A stretch of 64,000 bases of DNA from Pseudomonas graminis (GCF_001705435.1 NZ_MDEN01000063.1:124001-188000), one strand, 5' to 3'; counted from the first letter of the stretch, positions 10,688-20,613 are shown. The notes: generated by a model not told the origin, from the sequence alone. Made by a program: numbers and translations.

Positions 10688-12031
10688 TTACAGAATCCGG
10701 TAGAGCAGGCGCTCGACGCGGACCCGGCTGACACGGCGCAGGAAGGTGCGCACGCCGACCGGGTATTCGCTCAGGGTGTCGAGCTCGTCGAACTTGCCGA
10801 CCCGATGGGTATCGCGCATCAGCAGCGCAATCTCTTCCGCGCGCGGCTTCAGCCATTCGCCCTTGGGATCATCGATCAGCACGGCGTTTTCCAGGTCCAG
10901 CTGAAAGGCCCGCGGGTTCAGGTTATTCCCGGTCAGCAGGGTATAACGGTCGTCCGACCACAGGCCCTTGAGGTGATAGGTGTTGTCGCCGTCTTTCCAC
11001 AAATGAATATTCAACTGATGCTTGGCGATCGCCGTCTGATGCTTCTGCATGAAGCGACGCAGGCTGATCTCGTACAGATACGGCAGCGCGGAGATCACCT
11101 TGAACGGCTCCTCCGGCGAAATGAAAAAGTCGTTGGCGGTCTTGTCGCCGATGATGATGTCGACCTTCACGCCCCGCTTCAGCGCACGGTTGATCTCGCG
11201 CTTCACCACCAGCGGCATGTTGAAGTACGGCGTGCACAGCGTCAGTTGCTCGTTCGTCGCGGCGATCAGGTCGCAGAGGGTTTTGCTCAGCGGGTTCTTG
11301 TTGCCGATGCCCAGCAGCGGAATGACCCGGAACCCACCGTTGTCCCGCACGCCGTCGTTGACGTCATAGCTGGCGCGCTTGAGGTGCTGACGGAACTGAC
11401 GAATCTCCCCGCGCAGGCTGCGTGAGCTGGGCGGCGAGGGCAGGTCGAGGCGATGCACCGCGTCAGACGGCAGAATATCCTGCTGCACCAGGCGCTGGAA
11501 CGAGTCCGCCAGGCCTTTGCTGTCGATCAGGTGATAGCGATCGAGCCGGTATTTGCCGAGCTTGTGCAGATAGACGTTATTGATGCTGGCGCCGCTGTAA
11601 ATCACGCAATCGTCGACGACGCAACCCTTGAGGTGCAGCACGCCGAACAGTTCGCGGGTTTGCACCGGCACGCCATACACCGGCACTTCCTGGTCGTGTT
11701 CCAGGTTCTGCGCCTGATACCACGCCGAGTTCCCGGCCTGCTTGCCGGCGCCGATCAGGCCGCGTTGGGCGCGGAACCAGTCGACCAGCACCACGACGTC
11801 CAGCGCCGGTTGCGCAGCCTTGGCGGCATATAACGCATCGAGCATTTCCTGGCCGGCTTCATCTTGCTGCAAATACAGGGCAACGATGTAAATCCGCCGG
11901 GTGGCGGCGGCAATCTTTGCCAGCAGCGTCTGCCGGTAATCGGCGGCACTCGGCAGAATCGTGATCGCCGTGCCGGAGGATTCAAAACCGCGCAGCGCTG
12001 CAAGGGTAGAACGTCGGAAGGGAGCCCGCAT
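10688..12031 (-). CDS. pssA: CDP-diacylglycerol-serine O-phosphatidyltransferase, phospholipase D type (PssA)
   Basis: About 447 residues, co-linear with E. coli PssA (451 residues). It makes phosphatidylserine from CDP-diacylglycerol and serine at the inner membrane. Two HKD-type motifs are visible: HLKGCVVDD followed by YSGASINNVYLH, and HLKGLWSDDRYTLLTGNNLNPRA. Other shared blocks are VALYLQQDEAGQ, LVDWFRAQRGLIGA and GDKTANDFFISPEEPFKVI. The ATG at 12031 has GAGAGG just before it; a TTG 24 bases upstream would add MIRPIERL. The nicS start follows its stop by four bases. Pseudomonas normally carries an unrelated membrane-type PssA elsewhere, so this may be a second enzyme. Confidence 0.88.
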   Translation of the reverse strand: MRAPFRRSTLAALRGFESSGTAITILPSAADYRQTLLAKIAAATRRIYIVALYLQQDEAGQEMLDALYAAKAAQPALDVVVLVDWFRAQRGLIGAGKQAGNSAWYQAQNLEHDQEVPVYGVPVQTRELFGVLHLKGCVVDDCVIYSGASINNVYLHKLGKYRLDRYHLIDSKGLADSFQRLVQQDILPSDAVHRLDLPSPPSSRSLRGEIRQFRQHLKRASYDVNDGVRDNGGFRVIPLLGIGNKNPLSKTLCDLIAATNEQLTLCTPYFNMPLVVKREINRALKRGVKVDIIIGDKTANDFFISPEEPFKVISALPYLYEISLRRFMQKHQTAIAKHQLNIHLWKDGDNTYHLKGLWSDDRYTLLTGNNLNPRAFQLDLENAVLIDDPKGEWLKPRAEEIALLMRDTHRVGKFDELDTLSEYPVGVRTFLRRVSRVRVERLLYRIL

Positions 12032-12167
12032 AAGCCTCTCGATGGGTCGGATCAACAGCGCACGAGCTTACACCAGAGTGCGCCCTCTGGTGGTTTTGGC
12101 AGCGTTATCCGTGAGTTGTTCAGCGGATTATCAGCGACGGCTCACCCCTTGCGGTCTCGCCTTCACC

Positions 12168-13172
12168 TCATACCTTCAGGACCAGCTTGCCGCTGTTTTC
12201 GCCCTTGAACAGCATCTGCAGGGTTTCGGGGAAAGTTTCCAGGCCTTCGACGATGTGCTCTTTGCTCTTCAGCTTGCCCTGGGCCAGCCAGCCGGCCATT
12301 TCCATCCCGGCTTTGGCGAAGTGTTCCGCATGGTCCATGACCACGAAACCTTCCATGCGTGCGCGGTTGACCAGCAGCGACAGGTAGTTGGCCGGACCTT
12401 TGACGGCTTCTTTGTTGTTGTACTGGCTGATGGCGCCGCAGATCACCACCCGCGCCTTCAACGCCAGGCGGGTCAGGACCGCATCGAGGATGTCGCCGCC
12501 GACGTTGTCGAAATACACGTCCACGCCCTTGGGGCATTCGCGTTTCAGGGCGGCGTGGATGTCCTCGATCTTATAGTCGATGGCGCCGTCGAAGCCGAAC
12601 TCATCCATCAGCGTTTGGCACTTTTCCTTGCCGCCGGCGATGCCGATGACCCGGCAGCCTTTGATTTTGGCGATCTGACCGGCAATGCTGCCCACCGCAC
12701 CGGCCGCGCCGGAAATCACCACGGTGTCACCGGCCTTGGGCTGGCCGACTTCGAGCAGGGCGAAATACGCCGACATGCCGGTCATGCCCAGCGCCGCCAA
12801 GTACACCGGCAGCGGCACAAGATTGGGATCGACCTTGTTGAAGCCCTTGGGCTCGCCGACGAAATAATCCTGCACTCCCAGCACGCCCTGAACGTGATCG
12901 CCCACCGCGAATTTCGGGTGCTGCGACTCGATCACCTTGCCCGCACCCAACGCGCGCATCACCGCTCCCAGCTCGACCGGTGCGATGTACGACTTGCCCT
13001 CGTTCATCCAGCCGCGCATGGCCGGGTCCAGGGACAGGTATTCACTTTTCACCAAGATCTGTCCCGGGGCGAGCTCCGCAACGGGCACGGTCTGGAAAGT
13101 GAAATCTTCACGGGTGGCAGCACCCACCGGGCGGCGTGCGAGGAGGAATTGGCGGTTGTTCAAGGCAGTCAT
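12168..13172 (-). CDS. curA: NADP-dependent medium-chain oxidoreductase, CurA/YncB type
   Basis: A 334-residue zinc-independent medium-chain dehydrogenase/reductase of the leukotriene B4 12-hydroxydehydrogenase group. Visible features are the N-terminal NNRQFLLARRPVG, the catalytic-domain YLSLDPAMRGWM, and the Rossmann glycine motif SGAAGAVGSIAGQIAK at about residues 150-165. Such enzymes reduce the C=C bond of alpha,beta-unsaturated ketones or quinones with NADPH. The start MTALNNRQF is chosen over an upstream extension without protein character. It stands alone between pssA and an SDR gene on the other strand. The physiological substrate is unknown. Confidence 0.82.
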   Translation of the reverse strand: MTALNNRQFLLARRPVGAATREDFTFQTVPVAELAPGQILVKSEYLSLDPAMRGWMNEGKSYIAPVELGAVMRALGAGKVIESQHPKFAVGDHVQGVLGVQDYFVGEPKGFNKVDPNLVPLPVYLAALGMTGMSAYFALLEVGQPKAGDTVVISGAAGAVGSIAGQIAKIKGCRVIGIAGGKEKCQTLMDEFGFDGAIDYKIEDIHAALKRECPKGVDVYFDNVGGDILDAVLTRLALKARVVICGAISQYNNKEAVKGPANYLSLLVNRARMEGFVVMDHAEHFAKAGMEMAGWLAQGKLKSKEHIVEGLETFPETLQMLFKGENSGKLVLKV

Positions 13173-13423
13173 GGCAGGCTCTCGATTATCGGCGAAGCGG
13201 CAGTGATAGACCGTAACGGTCCGGACAGCAAGGAATGCCACTCTACCGAATGCCCGCCGATCCATGCTGCTGATGGCGCACTTCGCGGATCATCATCGCC
13301 ACCAATGGCCCGGCAACCGGCCTCCTGATAGTGCTGACGCCGATTGTGTCGCGACCGCTAAGCTGCGGCCCACCACGGCATGTGCCGTGCCCCTATTAAT
13401 ACGTACAAAAAAAGGACGATCCC

Positions 13424-14185
13424 ATGAGCATGACGTTTTCCGGCCAGGTTGCGTTGGTCACCGGCGCCGCTGCAGGCATTGGCCGAGCGACCGCGCTGGC
13501 GTTCGCCGAACACGGCCTGAAGGTGCTGGTGGTGGATCTGGACAGCGCGGGCGGCGAGGGCACGGCCCAGTTGATTCGGCAGGCGGGAGGCGAAGCGCTG
13601 TTTCTGCCGTGTGACGTGACCAAGGACGCTCAGGTGCAGCAGATGATGGCCCAGGCCGTGGACGCTTACGGCCGTGTCGATTACGCCTTCAACAACGCCG
13701 GCATCGAAATTGAGAAGGGCCGCCTCGCCGAAGGCAGTGAAGCCGAGTTCGACGCGATCATGGGCGTCAACGTCAAAGGCGTCTGGCTGTGCATGAAACA
13801 CCAGTTGCCGCTGATGCTGGCCCAGGGTGGCGGGGCAATCGTCAACACCGCATCGGTCGCCGGACTGGGCGCGGCGCCAAAGATGAGCATCTACAGCGCG
13901 TCCAAGCACGCGGTGATCGGCCTGACCAAATCGGCCGCCATCGAGTACGCCAAGAAACACATCCGGGTCAACGCCGTGTGCCCGGCGGTGATCGACACCG
14001 ACATGTTCCGCCGCGCCCACGAAGCCGACCCGCGCAAAGCCGAATTCGCCGCGACCATGCACCCGGTCGGCCGGATCGGCAAAGTCGAAGAAATCGCCGC
14101 CGCCGTGCTCTACCTGTGTAGCGACGGCGCCGCGTTCACCACCGGTCACTCGCTGGCAGTGGACGGGGGCGTCACGGCGTTCTGA
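13424..14185 (+). CDS. Short-chain dehydrogenase/reductase
   Basis: A 253-residue classical SDR. The cofactor motif TGAAAGIGRATALAF is near residue 14, the NNAG motif at about 89, catalytic Ser in NTASVAGLG and the YxxxK pair in YSASKHAVIGLTKSAA at about 156-160. The C-terminus ends GHSLAVDGGVTAF as usual. AAAGGA lies shortly before the ATG. The Asp at the end of the second strand (VVDLDSAGG) suggests NAD rather than NADP. The substrate cannot be inferred, and no operon partner is evident. Confidence 0.85.
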   Translation: MSMTFSGQVALVTGAAAGIGRATALAFAEHGLKVLVVDLDSAGGEGTAQLIRQAGGEALFLPCDVTKDAQVQQMMAQAVDAYGRVDYAFNNAGIEIEKGRLAEGSEAEFDAIMGVNVKGVWLCMKHQLPLMLAQGGGAIVNTASVAGLGAAPKMSIYSASKHAVIGLTKSAAIEYAKKHIRVNAVCPAVIDTDMFRRAHEADPRKAEFAATMHPVGRIGKVEEIAAAVLYLCSDGAAFTTGHSLAVDGGVTAF

Positions 14186-14277
14186 TCGATCAGACCCTTT
14201 CAGCAAAAAAGCACACTGGCGCTCCCTGCGAGGTATTCAGCTAAGCTCCACGGGCTGTCCACCCTCAGGGAACGTCG

Positions 14278-15750
14278 ATGGATCATTTGTGGTTCGCCTA
14301 TCCGCTGATCAGCGCTGCCGTGCTGCTGGTCATCGACCTCACGCTCTGGCAATGGCTGCACCCGCGCTGGCTGCGACGCAAGCTTGTGTGCCGCCTTGTG
14401 CTGTTCGTGCTGTTCAGCATGGCGCTGCTGGATGGCGGGCTCAGTCCGCTGTATGCGGTGCCCACCGACTGGTCCGTTCCCCGGCATGTGCTGGCCACCA
14501 TTCTGACCATCGCCTGGTGGCTGTTTGGCGCGCGGACCCTGACCGTGCTCGCCGTCGTGGTCATGGAGCCACGGATCGGCGGCAAGGGTCATCTGCTGCA
14601 AGACGTCATGGGGGCGATCATCTTCCTCGTCGCATCAGTGGCGGCGGCCGGCTACGTGCTCGACCTGCCGGTCAAAGGCCTGCTGGCCACCTCCGGCGCC
14701 GTGGCGATCATCTTCGGCCTCGCTGTGCAAAGCACGCTGGGCGACGTGTTCTCCGGCATCGTCCTCAACGCGACCAAGCCGTTCCGCGTGGACGACTGGA
14801 TTCGCGTCGATGACATCGAAGGCAAAGTCATCGAAATCGACTGGCGCTCCACCCACCTGCTGACCGCCGAAGGCAGCATGACCGTGATCCCCAACGCCAT
14901 GGCCGCCAAGACCCGCATCGTCAACTTCAGCCGACCGGACCATTTCCACTCCGTCACCCTGTCCATCGAGCAGTCCATCCGTCTCCGCCCTAGCCTGGTG
15001 CTGGACTCCCTGGAGAAAGCGCTACTCGGTTGCCGTGAATTACTCGCCCAGCCCGCGCCATCGGCAGTGGTGGTCAAATCCGGCCTGCGCATCGTCGAAT
15101 ACGAAGTCACCGGCTACGTGAAGTCCCGGGACCGGCGTTCAGCGGTGCGCAATCAACTGTTCGACCTCATTCACCGGCAGCTCGCGTCCACCGAAACCCG
15201 CCAGGACCAGCAACGCCCCGCGACGCGACAGTCTGCCGTGCTCAACACCGTCAATGCGCTGCGCATGCTCAGCGACGCCGACCGCGCGCAGCTGGAACAG
15301 CACATGCGCCTGGGCGCCTATCCGGCGAAAGACATCGTGCTTGCGGAGGGGGTGGTGCCTGATGCGCTGTTCATTATTGAGTCCGGGGTAGTGTCGGCTT
15401 CGCTGCAACGCCCGGACGGCTGGCTGGAAGTGGGGCGGATGGGGCCGGGTGAGCTGCTGGGTGAGACGGGTTTCCTGGACGCGACCCCGACGGTAGCGCG
15501 GTTCTGCGCGTACACCGACTGCATGATTTACCGGATCGACAAAGCGGATCTGGAGCCGTGGTTGGCGGAGCATCCGGAGTTGATTGGGGCGTTGGCCGGG
15601 TTGGCGAAGTTTCGGGCGAAGGCGCGGGCGGCGATGCTGGAGGCCAAGCCGGTGGTGGCTGATGCCAATGGGTTTCTGGGTTGGTTGCGTAAGAATGTCA
15701 GGCGGTTTGAGGTGACGCGGGGGCAGGGGCCGACTGACATGAAAAGCTAA
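14278..15750 (+). CDS. MscS-type mechanosensitive channel with cyclic-nucleotide-binding domain
   Basis: A 490-residue inner-membrane protein. Four hydrophobic segments fill residues 1-135, and the pore-lining helix and beta-domain of MscS follow (GLLATSGAVAIIFGLAVQST, LGDVFSGIVLNATKPFRVDDWIRV). The C-terminal third, from about residue 320, is a cNMP-binding domain (LRMLSDADRAQLEQHM, ILAEGVVPDALFIIESG, VGRMGPGELLGETGFL, YRIDKADLEPWLAEHPELI). Such proteins gate solute release on membrane tension and may be tuned by nucleotides. The last ~555 bases have a decayed second copy at 20718-21255, so the accessory block seems to have formed next to this gene's 3' end. Confidence 0.87.
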   Translation: MDHLWFAYPLISAAVLLVIDLTLWQWLHPRWLRRKLVCRLVLFVLFSMALLDGGLSPLYAVPTDWSVPRHVLATILTIAWWLFGARTLTVLAVVVMEPRIGGKGHLLQDVMGAIIFLVASVAAAGYVLDLPVKGLLATSGAVAIIFGLAVQSTLGDVFSGIVLNATKPFRVDDWIRVDDIEGKVIEIDWRSTHLLTAEGSMTVIPNAMAAKTRIVNFSRPDHFHSVTLSIEQSIRLRPSLVLDSLEKALLGCRELLAQPAPSAVVVKSGLRIVEYEVTGYVKSRDRRSAVRNQLFDLIHRQLASTETRQDQQRPATRQSAVLNTVNALRMLSDADRAQLEQHMRLGAYPAKDIVLAEGVVPDALFIIESGVVSASLQRPDGWLEVGRMGPGELLGETGFLDATPTVARFCAYTDCMIYRIDKADLEPWLAEHPELIGALAGLAKFRAKARAAMLEAKPVVADANGFLGWLRKNVRRFEVTRGQGPTDMKS

Positions 15751-16121
15751 GAGGCCTAGTGGCTGTCGAATAGCGAAACTATGGCAGTCAGTTTTTGGTT
15801 CGCAGATGTGGGTTTTTAGGTGTGGGGTGTGGTTGATCTGAGCCGCGTCCCGAGTTATGAGGCTCAGCGATGAGCAGTAGCAGAGAATCGTGTACTGTCT
15901 GTTTTCCCCCGATAGCAGCCCTTGGTCACTGGCGGCTTCTAGCTTAAAGCTGCAGGCAACAATCGGATCAGAGCGGCCTTAGTTATGTATAGCAACTCAA
16001 GCATTACCTGAATTTCTATAGCATTAGTCCTGCAAGTTGAAAATACCGGCAGATAGCCTATACCTAATTTGGGAATAGGAATCCACCTTCAGAGAATCCG
16101 CCCATTTTTGAGGTGCTAAAA
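15751..16121. other. Intergenic segment at the left border of the accessory block
   Basis: No convincing gene or RNA is visible in these 371 bases. The sequence after the channel stop does not match the sequence after the decayed copy at 21255, so any shared boundary ends within the gene. Confidence 0.5.
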
Positions 16122-16259
16122 ATGGCAAAAGATGAGAAAACCAGTAAAGACGTGGCGTCTAAGGCAAGCGAGCAATTGAAAGACGAGAAATCTACACCTG
16201 ATCAGAAGTCTGTTGCAGGCTCGGCGCTAACGCAGACGCCAGATAAGAAAAATAAATAA
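16122..16259 (+). CDS. Small charged protein of Pseudomonas (45 aa)
   Basis: A short gene encoding 45 residues, MAKDEKTSKDVASKASEQLK and onward, ending TPDKKNK. It is rich in Lys, Ser, Asp and Ala with no hydrophobic segment, so probably an unstructured soluble protein. Small proteins of this composition (MAKDEKTSKxVASKAS...) recur in Pseudomonas genomes; their function is not known to me. TGAGG lies eight bases before the ATG. It stands at the outer edge of the accessory block. Confidence 0.7.
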   Translation: MAKDEKTSKDVASKASEQLKDEKSTPDQKSVAGSALTQTPDKKNK

Positions 16260-16372
16260 CGAGGTACGGGGGTGGTTTTATTAATGGCTGTCAGCTTAAT
16301 AGAGCTCACCCCATTTGATTTGAGGTGCCAATGAGCATGAGCCTTCTTGTGATTTTTAAACAACAGAAGGAG

Positions 16373-16420
16373 AAAGGGGACGGATTTATTTTCTAGGTGA
16401 AATAAATCCGTCTCTCATCG
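16373..16420. repeat. Hairpin repeat copy 1 (GGATTTATTTTC family)
   Basis: Arms GACGGATTTATTTTC and GAAATAAATCCGTC are nearly perfect inverted complements around a five-base loop; the element starts with AAAGGGGA and ends with ATCG. Three related copies lie at 17112, 18697 and 23466. Confidence 0.75.
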
Positions 16421-16632
16421 CGGGGATCGAAAGCGATCCCTCACCAGCAGTTGCTTCGATCCGATCACTGAGGCGAAACAAAGACCAATTTTGAGTCTCG
16501 CCAACCGAATGATGTCTTCGTGTGGCAGCCAGATCACCTTCGGGAACCTTCGATCCACCAGCTTTCGTCCTGGCTACAGGCAGCTTCGGATCGAGTTCTA
16601 CCAGCGGCGACCGACGACCGCCGCCGCAGCGC

Positions 16633-17106
16633 TTAGGCACTCTGCGTAGGACTCGCCCACTGCCCGATAAAGTCGCCAATTCTCCGCTCGATGTCACTCT
16701 CAACTGTCCGCAGCCGAAGAATCGGAATGCCAATTCTGGCCAAAATCTCATTTTTCATGGCGTCCCGAGCTGCCTGGACGGGTTGGGCGTGGTAACCCCC
16801 ATCAACCTCAATTACTCCTATCGGTTTCTTGCCTACTTTGAAATAGATCACGAAATCGCAACTGGCGCGCCTCATGAACGCCCGCTGGCGCTCCGTCCAG
16901 TCGAGGCTGCCCGGCGATGCAAGCTGATCCAGCTGGATCTGTGTGTGATATTTCAACGCCTGGTAGGTCGGGGCTGAAAGGGCTTCGCGCAGCAACTGAG
17001 CAATGATCTGCTCGGACTTGTAGCGCGAATCCTCGGCCCTAAGGCGGGCGTCCAGGCGGGCGAGCGACTGGTCGTACTCGCGGTACAGCAAGTCGAATGC
17101 CGATAC
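16633..17106 (-). pseudogene. DUF2726 nuclease-like gene, 5' truncated at a repeat
   Basis: About 155 codons are open on the minus strand. The C-terminal domain (CDFVIYFKVGKKPIGVIEVD, GGYH, KNEILARIGIPILRLRT) fits DUF2726, a predicted PD-(D/E)xK-like nuclease domain with Asp and Glu in the expected strand positions. The frame has no ATG: it could begin only at a TTG (17091), and codons upstream of that read into hairpin repeat copy 2, where a TAA closes the frame. DUF2726 proteins often carry extra N-terminal sequence, so this looks like a gene cut at its 5' end by the repeat. It could still be expressed from the TTG. Confidence 0.55.
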
Positions 17107-17111
17107 GAACG

Positions 17112-17160
17112 AAAGGGGACGGATTTATTTTCAAGGTAAAAGAAATAAGCCCCTTTATCG
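17112..17160. repeat. Hairpin repeat copy 2
   Basis: AAAGGGGACGGATTTATTTT opens the element and AAATAAGCCCCTTTATCG closes it; the outer bases pair as GGGG/CCCC with the inner arms partly mismatched. It directly abuts the 5' end of the truncated DUF2726 gene. Confidence 0.75.
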
Positions 17161-17289
17161 CCGTTAGCGGAAATTCGTTACTTAGCGGTGGATCTCTCGA
17201 AGTTGGAGCTCCATATCTTGGTTGTTCTGAGCGATTTCCACCTAAATAGGCTACGGTATGGGATAGGTAACCCCTTAGCCCGTGCCATT

Positions 17290-18531
17290 TCACATTTGGA
17301 ATTTTCTACATTGAACCTTTTCGGCCGAATCTGTATATAACATGAGTTTTATACACATGATAAATCTAGGGTCTTTGACCGAGTAACCGCCAGTGTACTC
17401 ATTTTTTTGAATAAGAGGACTCGATCCTCCGGTGAGGTCAGCTAAAATTGAGCCTATGCCCATGTTGGTATTAGGTACTGTTCGAGGGAAATTTTCTCTG
17501 ACTAGCCTATCGATATCACTTGAGTCGAACTCGTGCCTTTTAACCTTTGCAATGCAATAAATCACTTGGTTACGACGCGCGACGGTGGTTTCACGGCTGT
17601 TAAGGTTTTTTTCTACTACAGAATAAGCATGTCGCAGCCCAGCCGTCAGCCATGCGAGATCGGCTGTTTGCAGCGTTCTCGGGATATACGTCCACTTATT
17701 ATCTTGAATCGCATATGCAAGATGCTCACAGAATTCGTGCACGCGTTGTGCGATGCCAAGCGTTACATCTGATACGTGCTCTGATATTTCAATTAATGAC
17801 GCGCCCGAAAGCGGTATCTGCAGATGCGCAAACCCTTTACTCACGATCTCCCGTACTTGGCCTGAATCAAGGCCGCTCACTTTTTGAATTTCTTGTAATC
17901 TATTCGCGACGGATTCGGCGTTTTTTACCTCGCGAAAATACTGAAGAACTCCATTTGGAACACCAACAACTAGAAAATTGATGTCGCATTCCGCATATCG
18001 GCTGTCATCCAGAAGTATGATGATGTTCGACAGCTCATCCATCAGGTCTTCGGATCTAAATATAGACTCCAAATTGTCCAAAACTATTATCTTTTTTGCA
18101 TCGTTTGCGGACGCATAGAGCTTAAAGGCTTTGAGCAGCGGTTCTTCTTGGGTAAAGTCATAACGATCACTTTGCTTCAGTCCGCCTTTTAAAACAGCCG
18201 CTGAAAGTTCAGCCACTTTCTCGACATTGTATCCGAGACGTACGGCAGTCCCTGGGGCTATGAGGCAATTGCAAATCTCGGCCGTCAGAGACTTGATGCG
18301 TGCAGCATTGGCACAATTGACGGTCACATAGGTTATCCCGTCATCTTCAAGCACTTTTTTGTATAGCCAAGACTTGCCATTGCCGCTCTCACCAAAAATA
18401 AGCGTATGCGAATTTCTCTTAAATGCGCGCGACAGCTCGAGTTCAAGCCTCGGCCGATGCACATACATGTTCATGTTTACCTCGCTGCGCCGAGGTGTGA
18501 ATACCTCGGTTATCTCTTTCCTTAGCGACAT
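17290..18531 (-). CDS. Orphan AAA/STAND-like P-loop ATPase
   Basis: A 413-residue cytoplasmic ATPase of unknown role. Walker A is GESGNGKS at residues 47-54 and Walker B is KIIVLDN around 147-153. The stretch YAECDINFLVVGVPNGVLQYF resembles the sensor-1 region of AAA/ORC-type proteins, and the C-terminal half (about 230-413) is helical with no recognised domain. The start MSLRKEITEVFTPRR is favoured; the open frame extends 15 codons upstream. AT content is higher than in neighbouring core genes. It lies between hairpin repeat copies 2 and 3, with no partner gene. Single ATPases of this shape occur in defence islands and in AAA-protease or transposition modules; no assignment is possible here. 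Confidence 0.7.
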   Translation of the reverse strand: MSLRKEITEVFTPRRSEVNMNMYVHRPRLELELSRAFKRNSHTLIFGESGNGKSWLYKKVLEDDGITYVTVNCANAARIKSLTAEICNCLIAPGTAVRLGYNVEKVAELSAAVLKGGLKQSDRYDFTQEEPLLKAFKLYASANDAKKIIVLDNLESIFRSEDLMDELSNIIILLDDSRYAECDINFLVVGVPNGVLQYFREVKNAESVANRLQEIQKVSGLDSGQVREIVSKGFAHLQIPLSGASLIEISEHVSDVTLGIAQRVHEFCEHLAYAIQDNKWTYIPRTLQTADLAWLTAGLRHAYSVVEKNLNSRETTVARRNQVIYCIAKVKRHEFDSSDIDRLVRENFPRTVPNTNMGIGSILADLTGGSSPLIQKNEYTGGYSVKDPRFIMCIKLMLYTDSAEKVQCRKFQM

Positions 18532-18696
18532 AGGAGTCCATCTGTGATGTGGCGGGGCCGGCCTGATCTCAAACAAGCTTTGTGGCCAGGATCTTACTAG
18601 ATTTCCAGGAGTTTGGATTGCTCAGCATGACACGATTGAACTCCAAGGTACGTTTGACGGGCTCCTTCTGACCCATAGGCACCACTCACAGATCGT

Positions 18697-18747
18697 AAAA
18701 AAGGGAACGGGCTTATTTTCAGTTCATACAACGTCGTCCCCTTATCG
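18697..18747. repeat. Hairpin repeat copy 3 (diverged)
   Basis: The left part AAGGGAACGGGCTTATTTTC and the right end GTCCCCTTATCG match the family, while the inner right arm is replaced by unrelated sequence. It lies between the AAA ATPase gene and the 3' end of the effector pseudogene. Confidence 0.6.
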
Positions 18748-18804
18748 ATATTCTCGTCCCCGACGACTGAGTCCAGCGGCTTCACATTTTATAGCCTGAC
18801 TACC

Positions 18805-20544
18805 TCAAACCGGGGGCTGCGGCGGAGTGTGGTAGACGGGTCCGTTATCTGTCGAACCCGACGCCGCAGTGTGATAGCTGGATACGTCGTCATCCGAGGA
18901 ATCATTCGACTGCACTTGGGTTGAAACTGAAGCGGGGCAGGTGCCGTCGAAGACCTCGACCCAGGCCGCGCTGCGTCGCTGGAGGGGCCGCCGCTGATCG
19001 TGGGTTGTGCTTGCTCACCCTTCAGGCTTGCCCGAGCACTGCCCGCCGGAGACTTGGTGGAGGAGGCCGCCTGGTTCTCGGCATTTTTGATCCAGTTGCC
19101 GGTGAGGCTGGTTCGCGGAAGAGAGCCCGAATCAGACCTCGCTCGTTGGGGCCGTTGACTGGATGGTCTGCTGGCACGGGTGGGTCCCCGCCGAGCGTCT
19201 CACCGGGAGCGTCGGCCGGATCTTCATGCACGGATTGAGCGGTCTCGGTCGCGTCTGTCGCGGGCTCCGCCGTTTTCTTGCCTCTCGACTTCAAGTCGTC
19301 AACCAGCTTGTCCGCAACTGCGACACTGGCGGCGTTGCCCCCGAACACAGCCGCGCCGCCCACTGTATTGACGGCGTGTTTCGCCAATGAACCGAGGGCA
19401 GGGTGCTGCTTGCTCAAGGCGTTGACCACAGCGCCTTTACCGGCTTCCAATCCGGCGAAACCACCGGTCAGTGTGGCGACATTGGCGGCTCCGGAAGGGG
19501 TGAAAGTGGCTTTGGCGGTTCTCGATATCGCCCCGAGCGGATCGGTTACCAGGGTGCGGCCGGCGTTGGCCAGACGTCCCACTCCATTGGCGAGAGGCGT
19601 ACGGACAGTTTTCGCGTCCCGCAATGCCTTCAACGCGTCGATCCATTCGGTTTCCTGGCTCAGATCCTGTTTGGGCTGGGCATCTCTTCGTCCCAACAGC
19701 AGCGCGGGGCCACTGGTGCCTTGTTCGGTGCGCCGACTGTTGGCGAGGTACCCGGTACCGGTACCGGCAGCGAGACCACCCGCGATAGCAAGGGCTGTGT
19801 CCACAATGGGCTCGGCCTTCGGATTGATCGCCGCCACCACCGGGCCAACCGCCGTCCTGATGCCATTCCGGATCGTGAACGTCTGCGCCTCCTTGGCGTT
19901 TTGGATGGCCAGGTTCGCTGTGGTATCGATAGTCTTCAGGGCGACGTTCAACGACTCATGCAGTTTGTCCTCAGGTGCATGCAGGTAGTACGCGTCTTCT
20001 CGAAGTTCCTCATGGAAGCGCCGCCGACCTGATCCATCACTGACGCCGCCGCGAGTGAAATCGTGCCCAGGGCTGCCGCCTTTGCCACCGGGTTTTGTAT
20101 GTTTGCCCCGATTCCCGTGATCACAGGAATGGCCGCCTGGAGCGACGACGCCACCGCAAAAGGCACGCCGCCAGCTGTACCCGACACCATTGAAGCGTTG
20201 CGGTCCATCTTCTGGGCTTTTTCCATCAACGTTCCAAGCTCCTGGAACGAAATGTTCTCCTCCATCAGCTTGTTGACTCGGCTCTCTATGATTTGATCGA
20301 TTTCTTCCCGGTGCCCCGATTCCGGATCCAGACGGTCTTTGTAGGGCTGGAACTGACTGCTCACGTAGGTAGTGAGCAAATGCTTCATTTCACGGGCTTG
20401 GGTCAGCGCTGCTGCGCTGACCTCACCGGATTGAGGATGACCCTGCCCCACGGAAGCGTGGCCGGTGGCAGCCGTCGAATTTGACCGTTGCTGAAGTTCG
20501 ATGGAGGGTGCGGAAACGGGGGGTTGCTGGCCAGACACGCGCAT
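18805..20544 (-). pseudogene. HopAA1/RopAA-like type III effector, frameshifted
   Basis: An effector-like gene in at least two reading frames. The first frame starts at MRVSGQQPPVSAPSIELQQR (20544), Ser/Gln/Pro-rich like a type III secretion signal, and runs to about 20010 through an Ala/Gly-rich part ending AAASVMDQVGG. The protein then continues in another frame (EDAYYLHAPEDKLHESLNVA, through IAGGLAAGTGTGYLANSRRT and LSQETEWIDALKALRDAKTV) to about 19095. A third frame gives a natural-looking tail, DNGPVYHTPPQPPV, ending at 18805. The order of features agrees with what I recall of P. syringae HopAA1 (MDQVG, HYLSASPDRLHD, GGLAAN, NDWLEAYKAIK). A hrp box precedes it. HopAA1 proteins enter plant cells; this copy is probably inactive. 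Family assignment is from memory. Confidence 0.65.
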
Positions 20545-20613
20545 GGTGAGGTCCTCTCTGGTTATGGGGATGCAGCCCGACAAAGCTGCTATCAATGGTG
20601 GTTTTCCAGAGGG

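Noticed and set aside
16386..16751. A 121-codon minus-strand frame downstream of the DUF2726 gene
   Set aside because: It overlaps the DUF2726 3' end and a hairpin repeat and has no domain or ribosome site.
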